Shown: positions 18,701 to 27,126, counted from the first letter of the stretch. The stretch: 64,000 bases of DNA from JBCBEX01 sp038528235 (GCA_038528235.1 JBCBEX010000003.1:53578-117577); one strand, 5' to 3'. Notes: generated by a model from the letters alone, not told the origin. Made by a program: numbers and translations.

Positions 18701-19046
18701 CGTCAGCGATGGCCTCGCGCATCTCCGTCCACGCGCCCTCCACATCAGCGACGGTGTATTCGATCTCGAACGAGAACCCGACGGCACCCGCCTGGATGCT
18801 GGTCTCGACGTGCGAGGCGCCTTTGACTTCTTCGAGCGCGCGCTCCATCGGCTCGGCGATGTGCCGCTCGACGCGCTCGGCGCTGGCACCGGGCCAGAGC
18901 ACCGACACGACGGCGTTGCGGATGACGAAGCCGGGGTCTTCGGCGCGCGGGAGCGCGAGGTAGGCGCGGAGCCCGGCGAAGGCGAGGAGGGCCACCGCCA
19001 CGTAGACGACGACGCGGTTGTCGAGGGCGGAACGGGTGAGGCGCAT
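15735..19046 (-). CDS. RND-family efflux pump inner-membrane transporter (AcrB/HAE-like)
   Basis: 1103 residues from ATG 19046, the start directly before the conserved first membrane helix (SALDNRVVVYVAVALLAFAG). Features of RND pumps are present: two large periplasmic loops, TM4 with GLLVDNSIVVAEQTL (the proton-relay Asp), the ALTLIPVLCLAFL segment, and a second membrane half with GIAIVVILILLVLQFNALRP, GILINNAVVLLDRI and AEQRLRPILLTAATT. It is energised by the proton motive force and exports drugs or other amphiphiles together with the adaptor and outer-membrane genes upstream. It is the last gene of the operon OMF-MFP-RND. A pyrimidine-rich CTTC leader precedes the start. Confidence 0.95.
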   Translation of the reverse strand: MRLTRSALDNRVVVYVAVALLAFAGLRAYLALPRAEDPGFVIRNAVVSVLWPGASAERVERHIAEPMERALEEVKGASHVETSIQAGAVGFSFEIEYTVADVEGAWTEMREAIADVVPALPPGVIGPFINDDFGDVFGTVIAITGDDYTPVELERAALELRRRVLALDDARSVQLDGVLQRQVVVEYDPARLAGLGISTGYLIGQLQQRNLVAPGGDLQVDGQQIALRTDGAFDSVADIEVMALRLPTGEVVSLRDIATVRDAYQDPARQLVRYSGQPAITVGVSMADNGKLTEFGPEVMRVVAETEADLPAGLDFHTVVYQPEVVQSLTSEFVWSLIQAVAIVIGVLLLALGVRTGLVVAASIPLTMFAAFLCMQFFGITINQMSLTALIVALGLLVDNSIVVAEQTLTDLQRGKSKRDAILRATREMALPLLVASMCTVAALLPTYLAESSSAEYTSALFEVLLFSLVVSWMLALTLIPVLCLAFLKADRGTGEDDAKMSRWERLTQRFRRSSDEATGVEQPGQQDERSAYDSKLYRTYRGTLTAMVRRPWLSLGGFVAVLFGAFALFGTLVPQQFFPTKEYEVFNVELDLPYGTSISQTERVVADLERFYADSLAGSMAAAGEVETPGVLRWAAYVGSAPPRYTLSYAPKAPRPGYAYLLVTGTSHEIQPDVFIRTEQYLKRAHPDVTVRAQRVRNGPAIDYPVEVRISGPDPAVLEGLAADLRDYLRTVPGTANVGTDWGRRQATLDIAVDHDAARRAGLSTADITTSLQTALDGVPLTALQEGDDLVPVVLRSTDALAGAEALSRLDLYSQATGRTVPFGQVAEARVVYEPGTIERYAGQRTITVETDIAHGAGPFVTPFSLQAEVEAYMADAAWPAGYSYAYGGDIEESADSQNAINAKQGIAIVVILILLVLQFNALRPPAIVLLTLPFAFIGVTLGMLVSGYAFGFMPLLGTIALFGILINNAVVLLDRIGSLRRRGLDGEQAVIHAAEQRLRPILLTAATTAGGLIPLWISGNPLFAPMAVAMLFGLVASSALTPGLVPVLYTLFYRLRFRDFAYDPDASTDAELVDQDTRAGEMQTGAFGGDGATASPTVVPA

Positions 19047-19267
19047 GGGTCGGGAAGGCAGAAGTGCGAAGGAAGAAGTGAGAAGTCGGTGCAGCGCTAC
19101 TTTGGTGCGCGGCACCTGCTTCTGGCGCTTCGTCAGGGGTGGGCAGAGTTGGAGAAGGACGTGCGTGGGGCTCGGTACCTGTCGGACCGAGGCCAACACG
19201 CAACACGTGACACGCAACACGTTCGAGGGTCCCCGTCAGACACGGTGGGAGGCTGCCCGGAGCGGGC

Positions 19268-20476
19268 TCAGCGCCCGCTGAACGAGAGGAGATCGCGGGC
19301 GAGGGGGTCGTAGCCGGCGAGGCGGACGCGCTGGCCGTCGGCCAACTCGCCGAGGCCCGCCGCCACGACGCGGTCGGCCTGGGTCAACCCGCTCGTCACC
19401 TCGACGCCGTCGCCGCGGAGCGTGCCGGTCTCGACCGCGCGGCGGCGCACGACAGCCTCGCGCTGGCCCGAGGCGCGGTCGCCGGACGCGGCGGTAGTGT
19501 CTGCGGGCGGGGCCTCTACGACCATCACGTAGGTCCCCTCCGTATCCGCGTCGATGGCGGCGACGGGCAACACGAGCGATCCTGTTGCGGCGGCACCCTC
19601 TGCGTCGGGCGCGAACTCGACGCGCGCTGTCATGCCGCTGCGTACGTCGGCGTTGGCGCTGTTGAGACGGACTATGACGGGGAACGTGGTGGCTCCGCGT
19701 CCTGCGGCCACGCCGACCTCGGCGACTCGGGCGTCGAAGGTGATGTCGGGAAAGGCCGTAAGCGCGACGGTCGCATCTTCACCCACACGTAGGCTCGTCA
19801 CCGCGTTCTCGGGGACATTCACCGCCACCTCCATCGGGCTGCCCTGCGTGGTCACGAGCGCCACCGGCTGCCCCGGCGCGACGAGTTCGCCTGCCTCCAC
19901 CAGCACCTCGGCGACGGCTCCGCTGACGGGCGCCGTGAGGCGCGTGTAGCCGAGGCTGCGCTCCGCGAGCGCCACCTGGTCGCGGGCCGCGGTCGCTCCG
20001 GCCTGGACGGTTTCGAGGCGCGTCCGCGCGGCATCGTACTGGCTTACCGGCACGACGCCCTGCTCATAGAGCCGCCGCACGCGGTCGTAGTCGGCCTCAG
20101 CGAGTCGGGCCTGGCTTTCCGCCTGCTGCAAGCCGGAGCGTGCCTGCTGCGTCTGGAGCGTGAAGTCGGCCGGGTCGAGCCGTGCCACGAGGCTCCCGCG
20201 ACGGACGCGGTCGCCAATCTCGACAGCGACATCGGACACGACGCCGCCCACTTGGAAGGCGACGCGGGACTCGACAGCGGCGCGCGTCACGCCGGAGAAC
20301 GAGGCCGCTGTGGCTTCACCCGGCGCGACGGCTACGGTGCGGACGAGCGGGGGCGGTGGCGCGGTCGGCTCCTCCGCCGAGCAGCCGGAGAGCAGAAAGA
20401 AGAGGGCAATGAGCACTCCGAGGAAAAAGCGCGCCACGAGATGGGCGGCAGGATGGGGAACGGGAGACGTGCACAT
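19268..20476 (-). CDS. RND efflux periplasmic adaptor lipoprotein (membrane fusion protein)
   Basis: 402 residues from ATG 20476. The lipoprotein signal peptide ending in LIALFFLLSGC supports this start over an upstream extension. The lipoyl/barrel-sandwich halves flank a helical hairpin (LQTQQARSGLQQAESQARLA; RLYEQGVVPVSQYDAARTRL), and a beta-barrel (VPENAVTSLRVGEDATVAL) and membrane-proximal domain follow. These are the usual parts of AcrA/HlyD-type adaptors that link the inner-membrane pump to the outer-membrane channel. It starts 43 bp after the upstream OMF gene and ends 221 bp before the pump gene. Confidence 0.93.
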   Translation of the reverse strand: MCTSPVPHPAAHLVARFFLGVLIALFFLLSGCSAEEPTAPPPPLVRTVAVAPGEATAASFSGVTRAAVESRVAFQVGGVVSDVAVEIGDRVRRGSLVARLDPADFTLQTQQARSGLQQAESQARLAEADYDRVRRLYEQGVVPVSQYDAARTRLETVQAGATAARDQVALAERSLGYTRLTAPVSGAVAEVLVEAGELVAPGQPVALVTTQGSPMEVAVNVPENAVTSLRVGEDATVALTAFPDITFDARVAEVGVAAGRGATTFPVIVRLNSANADVRSGMTARVEFAPDAEGAAATGSLVLPVAAIDADTEGTYVMVVEAPPADTTAASGDRASGQREAVVRRRAVETGTLRGDGVEVTSGLTQADRVVAAGLGELADGQRVRLAGYDPLARDLLSFSGR

Positions 20477-20519
20477 GACGGCTGAAGGGATCGGGGTCGA
20501 AAGAGGTGCGATGGGGCAG

Positions 20520-22802
20520 CTAGGGACGGCGCGCGGTGAGCGCATCGGAGGATGGATCGGCAACGTCGAGGCGGTCGAGCGCGTCGAAGCGGCCGGTGGC
20601 GCGCTGGAGGTCCACGTAGGCCTCGGCCACGTCGTAGGCGGCGTTGGCAGCGAGTTCTTGGGTGATCCGCAGGCCCTCCTGTGCCTCCACCAGCGCCGTC
20701 ACCCCGACGACGCCTTCGCGGTAGAGGCGAGCCACGTCTTCATAGGCCTCGGCGGCAGCACGGGCGGCGTCCTCGGCCTGGCGGTAGGCGGCATGTGTGG
20801 TACCGAGCTGCGTGGCGGCAGCGCGGGCGCCGAGCGCGAGCTGCTGCTGCACGAGGTCGAGCTGCGCCTGCGCCTGGAAGACCTCGGCTTCGGCAAGGCG
20901 ACGCTGTGCGTTCTTGCGTCCGCCGCTGAAGAGATCGAAGCTCAGTTGGACCCCGACCGCCCACGTCTCGTCAGGCGCAGGTGGGACGGGCAACCCCTGA
21001 GGAATGGTGAGGCCGGCACCGCCGTCGGCGAGGCGCGTGCTGGCGCTGGCGAAGAGGCTCAGCTCGGGGAGATAGAGCGAGCGCTGCGCCGAGGTGAGTT
21101 GCCGCTGCCTGGCCGTCACAACGGCTTGAAGCGCCTGGGCCGCCGGGGCGTCGGCGAGCGCGTTGGCCTCTGCCTGGGCTGCGAACTCTCGCGTGGCAGC
21201 GGGCGCGTCCACGAGCGACAGTATCGGGATCTGCGCGAGGAGCGAACGAGGCGTCGCGAGGGCGTCGGAGACCGCACGCTGAGCGTCGGGTGTCGGGGCG
21301 TCAGCGGTAGGCATCGTGGCTGCGGAAGCTAGGAGAACCGCTCCCTCCCCTTCGCCAGCCTGCGCCCTGCCCGTGCCCTCCACGGCAACCTGGACCGGCG
21401 CGTCGATGGGGAGGTCGAGCGTCTGGTTGAGCGCCAGTCCAGCCACTTCCACCCCACCCCACGCGAGGACGAGGTCCTGCCGGGCCCGTGCCACCTCAGC
21501 CTGGAGCCGCGCCACGTCGCCCGCGCTCGCCATGCCTGCGTCCGAGCGCGACCGTGCGGCGTCGAGGTCGACCTGCGTCCGCGCGACGCGCTCCTCGGCG
21601 ATGGCCGCGCCGGTCTGCGCACGCAGTACGCCGAGGAACGCCAGAGCCCCGTTTGAGGCGGCATCGAGGCGGACCGACTCCCGCTCGTAGCGAGCCGCTA
21701 CCGCAAACCGTCGCTGTGCCGCGATGCCTGCGAACGCCGGCTCGGAGAAGAGCACCTGGAAGACTTCGGCTTCCGCCGTCCACAGCCGCTCTGGCACCGC
21801 GCCCCCGAGCGCCGACGTGGCCAGGTCTTCGTTCACGAGCCGCGCCGTGCTCGACAGGCGTACCTGCGGGAGCACGCGGCTCCGCGCCAGCGCGACAGCT
21901 GCTTCAGCAGCCTCCGCTCGGTAGACCTCGGCCCGCAACGCGGCGTTGTCGCGCGCTGCGATCTGCACCGCATCGTCGAAGCCGAGCGGTGCGGCCGTCG
22001 CGGCAGCCTCGCCCAGCACATTGGCCTGGAGAAGCACGTCCCATGGGAACACGAGGCCGAGATCGGACGCCGTCGCAGCGTTGATCGTCAGCCGAGCAGG
22101 CAACGGCCGTGGCGCGGTGAAGGCCGTCGGTGCCAGGCTGTCCGAACGCGCCGCGTCGGCGAGCGTTAAGGCCAGGTGGCGCGCGAGTACCTCCTCGAAG
22201 TCGGGCGATGCGCTCGCGAGGAAACCATGACGGACGAGCGTCGGCGTGGCAGCGAGCGTCGGCGTGCCACGCTCGGTCAGGTTCTTCGCCACATCGCGCA
22301 GTGCCGTGTCAGAGAGGCCGGTGCCCGCATCCACGTAGACGATGGCCCCTTCCGGCACAGCACTCGCAATCGCCGCGGCGTTCGTGGCCGGGACGATGTC
22401 CACGCGGGCCACACCCAGCGTCTGTGCGAGGTCGGCGCGGCGCGGCGGAGGCACCGTCGCCCAGTCCGGGTGCACCACGAGCGTCAGCGTCTCCGTGCTC
22501 AGGGTGAGGCTCTCGAGGAGAAGCGCTACATCGCGCGCGAGTGCGTTCGGGCGACGCACGGCGCGCTGGGTCTCCGCTACGAGAACAGGATCTACCAGCG
22601 CAACCTGAATGCCTCCGGGGTTGTCGGTGGTGGACCGGAAGGGCGCAGCCACGGAGGGCCACGCATCGTCAGCAACGTGGTGACCGAGGCGGTCGAGTTC
22701 GGCTTCGAGGGCGGTTTCAAGCGGGGTCGGCAGGGCGGCAGGCTGCTGCGCACGCGCGTCAAACGACACACTCAGCAGGCCGAGCAGGAGGAGGCAGCGC
22801 AT
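20520..22802 (-). CDS. TolC-like outer-membrane efflux protein with an N-terminal substrate-binding-like domain
   Basis: 760 residues from ATG 22802 (MRCLLLLGLLSVSFDARAQQ signal peptide). Residues about 275-760 are the outer-membrane factor: two copies of long coiled helices (AVQIAARDNAALRAEVYRAE; AEVFQAQAQLDLVQQQLALG) and VGVQLSFDLFSGG. Before it lies a region of about 225 residues unlike ordinary TolC, ending in LTINAATASDLGLVFPWDVL. That ending closely resembles the C-terminus of ABC_sub_bind proteins ('INLKTAKALGLTIPPSLL'), and SVPEGAIVYVDAGTGLSDTA/TPTLAATPTLVRHG also fits their fold. It heads the efflux operon and is repressed by the divergent TetR, as inferred from the two operators. 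Confidence 0.9.
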   Translation of the reverse strand: MRCLLLLGLLSVSFDARAQQPAALPTPLETALEAELDRLGHHVADDAWPSVAAPFRSTTDNPGGIQVALVDPVLVAETQRAVRRPNALARDVALLLESLTLSTETLTLVVHPDWATVPPPRRADLAQTLGVARVDIVPATNAAAIASAVPEGAIVYVDAGTGLSDTALRDVAKNLTERGTPTLAATPTLVRHGFLASASPDFEEVLARHLALTLADAARSDSLAPTAFTAPRPLPARLTINAATASDLGLVFPWDVLLQANVLGEAAATAAPLGFDDAVQIAARDNAALRAEVYRAEAAEAAVALARSRVLPQVRLSSTARLVNEDLATSALGGAVPERLWTAEAEVFQVLFSEPAFAGIAAQRRFAVAARYERESVRLDAASNGALAFLGVLRAQTGAAIAEERVARTQVDLDAARSRSDAGMASAGDVARLQAEVARARQDLVLAWGGVEVAGLALNQTLDLPIDAPVQVAVEGTGRAQAGEGEGAVLLASAATMPTADAPTPDAQRAVSDALATPRSLLAQIPILSLVDAPAATREFAAQAEANALADAPAAQALQAVVTARQRQLTSAQRSLYLPELSLFASASTRLADGGAGLTIPQGLPVPPAPDETWAVGVQLSFDLFSGGRKNAQRRLAEAEVFQAQAQLDLVQQQLALGARAAATQLGTTHAAYRQAEDAARAAAEAYEDVARLYREGVVGVTALVEAQEGLRITQELAANAAYDVAEAYVDLQRATGRFDALDRLDVADPSSDALTARRP

Positions 22803-22849
22803 CGACAGGGCGAGGAGAAGGGCAGGATCGAGAGGGGCCACCCGGCTTG

Positions 22850-22866
22850 TCCAACCAAGTGGTTGA
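22850..22866. promoter_or_regulatory. Putative TetR operator 1
   Basis: TCCAACCAAGTGGTTGA: CAACC/GGTTG arms around a 4-bp centre. It is related to operator 2 and lies between the promoters and the start of the tolC-like gene, where a bound repressor would block transcription. Confidence 0.6.
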
Positions 22867-22904
22867 CCGATGAGACGAGCCCGCACGAGGTGCGTTCCAC
22901 CTGG

Positions 22905-22922
22905 TCCAACCATTTGGTTGGA
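22905..22922. promoter_or_regulatory. Putative TetR operator 2
   Basis: TCCAACCATTTGGTTGGA: perfect 7-bp arms TCCAACC/GGTTGGA around ATTT. Its right arm overlaps the -35 element of the tetR promoter, which suggests autorepression as well as control of the efflux operon. Confidence 0.75.
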
Positions 22923-22946
22923 ACATCTAGACAACCCTACTATAAA
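22918..22946 (+). promoter_or_regulatory. tetR-type: Putative tetR promoter
   Basis: TTGGAA at 22918-22923 and TATAAA at 22941-22946 are separated by exactly 17 bp, a good sigma-70-like match. The -35 box overlaps operator 2. It drives rightward into the TetR gene, with a leader of about 190 bases. Confidence 0.6.
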
Positions 22947-23139
22947 TGGCTTCATATCGGCCGAATCGGTCACATATTCGGATGTGTTAAGCTTTAGCGA
23001 AGCCGCCTATGACACCTGCCACTCGGTCGCCGACCCGCGCCGTGCCCCTCGCGAGCGCGAAACCAAAGCGGCAGCCTAGCGCGTACCGCACCGCCTGCCC
23101 CACTGCACCGCCGACCTCTCCCACGTGCCTTTTGCTGGT

Positions 23140-23799
23140 ATGGCCCTGCACGACGCGCATCCCGCCGTGACCGACCTCGCGCCGCCCGACGACATCGACG
23201 AGGCGGAAGTCAACATCCTCGACGCCGCGCACCGGGTGTTTCTCCGCCAGGGCACCGACGGCGCGCGCATGCAGGAGATCGCCAACGAGGCCAGCGTCAA
23301 CAAGTCGATGCTGCACTACTACTTCCGCAGCAAGGAGCGTCTCGCTGAGGCCGTCTTCATGCGGGCCGTCCGCGAGACGTTCCGCCGCTTCGAGCCCGCG
23401 ATGCAGCCCGACGTCCCGTTCCGCGACTTCGTCCGCGACCTCATCGTCGCAGACCTCGCAATGATGGACGACCACCCGTACCTGGTCGGCTACATCATCT
23501 CCGAATTGCACCACCACCCGGAGCGTTGGCGGCAGACCATCGCGCTCGAATTTCCTGACGGGCGCACGGCGATGCAGGCGAAGCTCGATGCAGCCATTGC
23601 GACAGGCGAAATCCGTCCGATCACCCTGCTGGAGTTCACCACGTTCCTCGTGTCGATGACGTTCTTCCCAACCGTCGGCGGCGGCCTCGTGCGCGCCTAC
23701 GCGGGGGCCACCAAAGAGGAGTGGGACGCATTCCTCGACAGGCGCGAGGCGCACTTCATGAATCTGTGTCTCAACGGCTTACGCCCCACCAAGGCCTAG
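23140..23799 (+). CDS. TetR-family transcriptional repressor
   Basis: 219 residues from ATG 23140; a GTG at 23125 would add five residues. The N-terminal TetR helix-turn-helix (ILDAAHRVFLRQGTDGARMQ, then NKSMLHYYFRSKERLAEAVF) is textbook. The C-terminal ligand domain (about 75-219) is divergent, as usual in the family. It is transcribed away from the RND operon and shares with it a control region holding two palindromes of the TCCAACC...GGTTGGA type. It is inferred to repress that operon and itself, released by a pump substrate. Its stop interlocks with the convergent FG-GAP gene. Confidence 0.93.
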   Translation: MALHDAHPAVTDLAPPDDIDEAEVNILDAAHRVFLRQGTDGARMQEIANEASVNKSMLHYYFRSKERLAEAVFMRAVRETFRRFEPAMQPDVPFRDFVRDLIVADLAMMDDHPYLVGYIISELHHHPERWRQTIALEFPDGRTAMQAKLDAAIATGEIRPITLLEFTTFLVSMTFFPTVGGGLVRAYAGATKEEWDAFLDRREAHFMNLCLNGLRPTKA

Positions 23800-25277
23800 C
23801 CGTGACGATTACCGCGCGACCGTGACACGCTCGGCGAGTGAGGTAGTCGGCGTCGAGAGCCGCACCACATAGACCCCACTCGGCAACCTCGTCGCGTCCA
23901 GCGTAACGCGATGCTCGCCCGCTGCCCGTCGGCGAGTGTGGCGACGTGCCGCCCGAGCAGGTCGAAGACCTCCACGCGCGCCTCTTCGGCCGTGGGCAGT
24001 GTGAAGCCGACCGTTGCCGTCGAGGTAGTGGGGTTGGGGTAGATCGAGGCGAGGTGGAGGCTGTCTGGAACGCCGTCCTGGGTGCTTACGAGGGCGGCAA
24101 AGCCGCAGTAGGCGTAGGCCGCCCCCCTAGCGGTATTGCTTCCTTCGGCGCCGACCAGGGCGCAGTCATCGGAGATCGCCACGGCGCCCCCGAACAGGTC
24201 GACGGCGCCCCCATCGCTGGCGGCCAGCTTCGCGATCTGTGTCCACGTGCTCCCCTGCCGGTTGAACACATAGGCAGCACCTGTGCCAGGGCTCGATCCG
24301 TCCGCGTTGAACGAGCCGATGACGGCAAAGTCGTCGTCGATGGCCACGGAGACGCCGAAGAAGTCGCTCGGCACCCCATCCTCGGCGGCGAGCTTGTCCT
24401 GCAGGACCCAGTCGTCCCCGTCCCGCTTGAAGACATAGGCCGCGCCGGTGAGGGCGAGGCCTCCATCTGCCAGGGTCGACCCAACGAGGGCGTAGTCACC
24501 AGACAGGCCGACGGCGAATCCAAACGAGGCACCGGCACCGCCATCGCTCACGGTGAGCTTGGTCTGCTCGATCCAGACGTCATCGGTACGCTTGAAGACA
24601 TACGCGCTGCCGGAGCCTGCGGCCGTGTCGTCGTCGCGCCAGGCGCCCACGATGGCGTAGTCCCCGGAGATCGATACGGCGATGCCAAACTCATCGTTGG
24701 CCGCCTCGTCGCTGGCCACGAGCTTGGCCTGTTGGATCCAGCTTTCTCCGACTCGTTCGAAGATGTAGGCGGCCCCCGAGTCGAATCCGATCCCATTGTG
24801 CTTGGGGGCTCCCACGATGGCGTAGTCGCCAGAGACCGCGACGGACGTACCGGAGTCGTCCTGGCCGTCCACATCGCTGGGGGCCACACGGGTCTGCTCC
24901 GCCCAGCTGTCGCCGTCGCGCTCAAACAGGTAGGACGCCCCGCCGTTCGTGGCGCCCCCGTGATCGAACAGCGGCGCGCCGACGATGGCGTACGCCTCGG
25001 TCATGGCCACCGAACTGCCAAAGCCTTCTGCGTCCGTACCATCGGCTGGGACGAGCATGCCCTGCTCGACCCACGCGTCGCCGATGCGGCGATAGCTGTA
25101 GGCCGCGTTTCCTTCCAGCAGGCCTACCCCGACCACGGCACGGTCACCGGCCACGGCCACCGCCTGGCCGAACAGAATGCCCTCACCGGAAACCAGCTTC
25201 GTTTCCGTGATCTGTGCCAGAGCCGTGCTGGTCCAAAGCAGGCTTGCCAGAAGGAGTGTTGAGAATCGGGCGTTCAT
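23796..25277 (-). CDS. FG-GAP-like repeat secreted protein with a frameshifted T9SS sorting domain
   Basis: 493 residues: signal peptide (MNARFSTLLLASLLWTSTALAQ), then about seven repeats of roughly 50 residues of the pattern 'FG.SVAISGDYAIVGAP...GAAYIFER.G..W..Q.KL.ASD', which resembles FG-GAP/integrin-alpha-type propeller blades. A T9SS domain follows (SIYPNPTTSTATVGFTLP, VEVFDLLGRHVATLADGQR), but the last about 38 residues are frame-shifted: after DGQR the frame reads ASIALRWTRRGC. The expected ending (GEHRVTLDATRLPSGVYVVR...ERVTVAR) is intact in another frame and would stop at 23809. The change maps near the GGG run at 23918-23920. This is either a sequencing error, a phase-variable tract or a recent loss of secretion. 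Confidence 0.8.
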   Translation of the reverse strand: MNARFSTLLLASLLWTSTALAQITETKLVSGEGILFGQAVAVAGDRAVVGVGLLEGNAAYSYRRIGDAWVEQGMLVPADGTDAEGFGSSVAMTEAYAIVGAPLFDHGGATNGGASYLFERDGDSWAEQTRVAPSDVDGQDDSGTSVAVSGDYAIVGAPKHNGIGFDSGAAYIFERVGESWIQQAKLVASDEAANDEFGIAVSISGDYAIVGAWRDDDTAAGSGSAYVFKRTDDVWIEQTKLTVSDGGAGASFGFAVGLSGDYALVGSTLADGGLALTGAAYVFKRDGDDWVLQDKLAAEDGVPSDFFGVSVAIDDDFAVIGSFNADGSSPGTGAAYVFNRQGSTWTQIAKLAASDGGAVDLFGGAVAISDDCALVGAEGSNTARGAAYAYCGFAALVSTQDGVPDSLHLASIYPNPTTSTATVGFTLPTAEEARVEVFDLLGRHVATLADGQRASIALRWTRRGCRVGSMWCGSRRRLPHSPSVSRSRGNRHG

Positions 25278-25533
25278 GTCTACCTCGCGTGATGGTGGAG
25301 CGTCGTGTACCAGGAGATGGGTAGAAACTCAGCACGGAGGCTCAAGAGGGAGAGCCTCATGCCACAGACGCTCGCATCGTGTCGAGTCGCAAGCGGTCAA
25401 CCGAGCAGACTGGGCCGCTCCAAGGCAGCCGTGCCATGCCCGACATCTGGAGTCAGGTGCTTCTCCTCGAACAGCAACCACCCCACCGATACTGCTACGG
25501 TCGCCACAAGCCCCCGGTGCGTACCACGAGGAC

Positions 25534-27126
25534 TCAGCGGACGACCGTGACGCGCTCGGTGAGCGTTGCGCTCGGCGTCGAGAGCCGCACCAGGTAGACG
25601 CCGTTCGGCAGGCTCGCCGCGTCTAGCGTGACGGCGTGCTCGCCCGCGGCGCGGAGGCCGTCCGCGAGCGTCGCCACACGCCGCCCGAGTAGGTCGAACA
25701 CCTCGACGCGGGCGTCCTCAGTCGTCGGCAGTGTGAAGCTGACGGTCGCGGTTGCGCGGACCGGGTTGGGGTAGACCGACGCCAGCCGGTAGGTCCCGGC
25801 CTCGGTCGTGGTTTCGACCGCGGGGCAGTACAAGAAGGTGCAGTCAACCATCGCGTTGGCGAGCAATTCCGCCTCGCTGAGTCCCGGCACCAGCACGAAA
25901 CCGACATCCACCGGTGTGCCATCGGCTGGCAAGGTGTACGGTCCTTGCCCGACCACCACCGCGCGCTCCGCCTCCCCCGGGGCCGGGGCCACGCTGGTGG
26001 TGAGACCTGCGAACAAGCTGGTGTCGGTGCCATCGGAGTCGGTGGTGTAGCCCGAGAGGCGGGCCTCCGGGTAGCCGCCGGTGAGAACGGGCAGGACGCC
26101 GTAGTACTGCGCCTGGTCCTCGTCGTAGACGTAGGCGAGCGCCAAGTCGGGGTCGAAGCCGCCGGTGTCATTCGCGGAGGAGTCGCCCGCTTCATCGACG
26201 ATGTCCCAATCAACAAAGAGGCCGATGTAGGCGTCGTTGATGGCTGCACCCGTCGTGCTGGCGACGCTGAGCGAGAGCAGCACCCGCGCGTCCCCGGTGT
26301 AGCCAAGCGCGAGGTGGGTGACCTCGACGCCCAGATCGTCCGAGCGGAAGTGCGCCTGCGCGGCCGAGTCGAAACCGAAGGCGCTTCCGGTCAGAACGGA
26401 AGCGATGCGCTCGTACTCCGAGGTGCCATCGTAGGGGCTGCCCGCTACGTTGCCGTCGATGCCAACGAGTACCGTACCGACGAAGAGCGGCGTAAAGCCG
26501 CTGAACGTGTAGGGCGCTTCCCCAGCCGAGGTCTGCGTGAAAGCTGCCGTCGCGCCGAAGAAGCCGTGGTCATAGATCGGCAGGTTGACGACGCCCGTCT
26601 CGACGGAGCCGGTGGATGGTGGAATGAAGAAGCTGTTCGTGATGGTGCCTCGCGCGCCCGCATCGATCTCCGGGAGAATGGTCTTGTAGGTCAAGCGCGT
26701 GGCGAAGATGCCCGGTACGGAGCACACAGCAGGGTCACAGTCGCCACTGCCGAAAAAGGGGAAGTCATCGCTGTCCTGTCCGAAACGATCATCCATATAG
26801 ATGATGTAGGCGATAGCCCCTGCATCGGCAGCGTTCGTGGCCTTGACTACGGTCGCGCAGGCTCCTCGGCTGATGAGCGCGATCTTGCCCGCTACCTCGT
26901 CGGCGTTCTCGAACGGCTCGCATCCGTCGAAGATCGTCCCGGCGCCTTCCGCGTCGATGGCTTGCACGATCTCGTAGGGACCGAAGGGGACCTGCGACTC
27001 GAACTGCGCGCCGAAGCTTTGGAAGGCGATAGCGGCGTACTCCGCACCGGCCACCTCCAGCGCGGCGTTCTGCGCCGAGGAGAGCGAGGGGAGCACAGCG
27101 AGGAGGGCAAGCAGGAGGCGTCGCAT
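25534..27126 (-). CDS. Secreted PA-domain protein with T9SS type-A sorting domain (paralog 3)
   Basis: 530 residues from ATG 27126, where the signal peptide MRRLLLALLAVLPSLSSAQ begins. Order of parts: PA domain (VQAIDAEGAGTIFDGCEPFE, GKIALISRGACATVVKATNA; Cys pair in GSGDCDPAVCSVPG), middle module (VGIDGNVAGSPYDG, GLFVDWDIVDEAGD, AQYYGVL), and sorting domain (YPNPVRATATVSFTLP...VEVFDLLGRRVATL...GVYLVRL). It diverges more from paralogs 1 and 2 than they do from each other. It lies between the FG-GAP gene and the carboxypeptidase gene, all on the minus strand, though the 256-bp gap downstream suggests a separate transcript. The function is unknown beyond extracellular binding inferred from the PA domain. 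Confidence 0.85.
   Translation of the reverse strand: MRRLLLALLAVLPSLSSAQNAALEVAGAEYAAIAFQSFGAQFESQVPFGPYEIVQAIDAEGAGTIFDGCEPFENADEVAGKIALISRGACATVVKATNAADAGAIAYIIYMDDRFGQDSDDFPFFGSGDCDPAVCSVPGIFATRLTYKTILPEIDAGARGTITNSFFIPPSTGSVETGVVNLPIYDHGFFGATAAFTQTSAGEAPYTFSGFTPLFVGTVLVGIDGNVAGSPYDGTSEYERIASVLTGSAFGFDSAAQAHFRSDDLGVEVTHLALGYTGDARVLLSLSVASTTGAAINDAYIGLFVDWDIVDEAGDSSANDTGGFDPDLALAYVYDEDQAQYYGVLPVLTGGYPEARLSGYTTDSDGTDTSLFAGLTTSVAPAPGEAERAVVVGQGPYTLPADGTPVDVGFVLVPGLSEAELLANAMVDCTFLYCPAVETTTEAGTYRLASVYPNPVRATATVSFTLPTTEDARVEVFDLLGRRVATLADGLRAAGEHAVTLDAASLPNGVYLVRLSTPSATLTERVTVVR

Larger units (their letters stand above)
22803..23139. promoter_or_regulatory. Divergent control region of the efflux operon and tetR
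   Basis: The 337-bp gap holds two related palindromic operators (22850-22866 and 22905-22922), an AT-rich segment at about 22921-22995, and a strong plus-strand promoter. On the minus strand TATAGT can be read next to the plus-strand TATAAA, a candidate -10 for the efflux operon, with a poor -35. No gene is present. Confidence 0.6.

Noticed and set aside
16065..19313. Long plus-strand open frames opposite the RND pump gene
   Set aside because: Composition and lack of motifs mark them as shadows of the pump gene.
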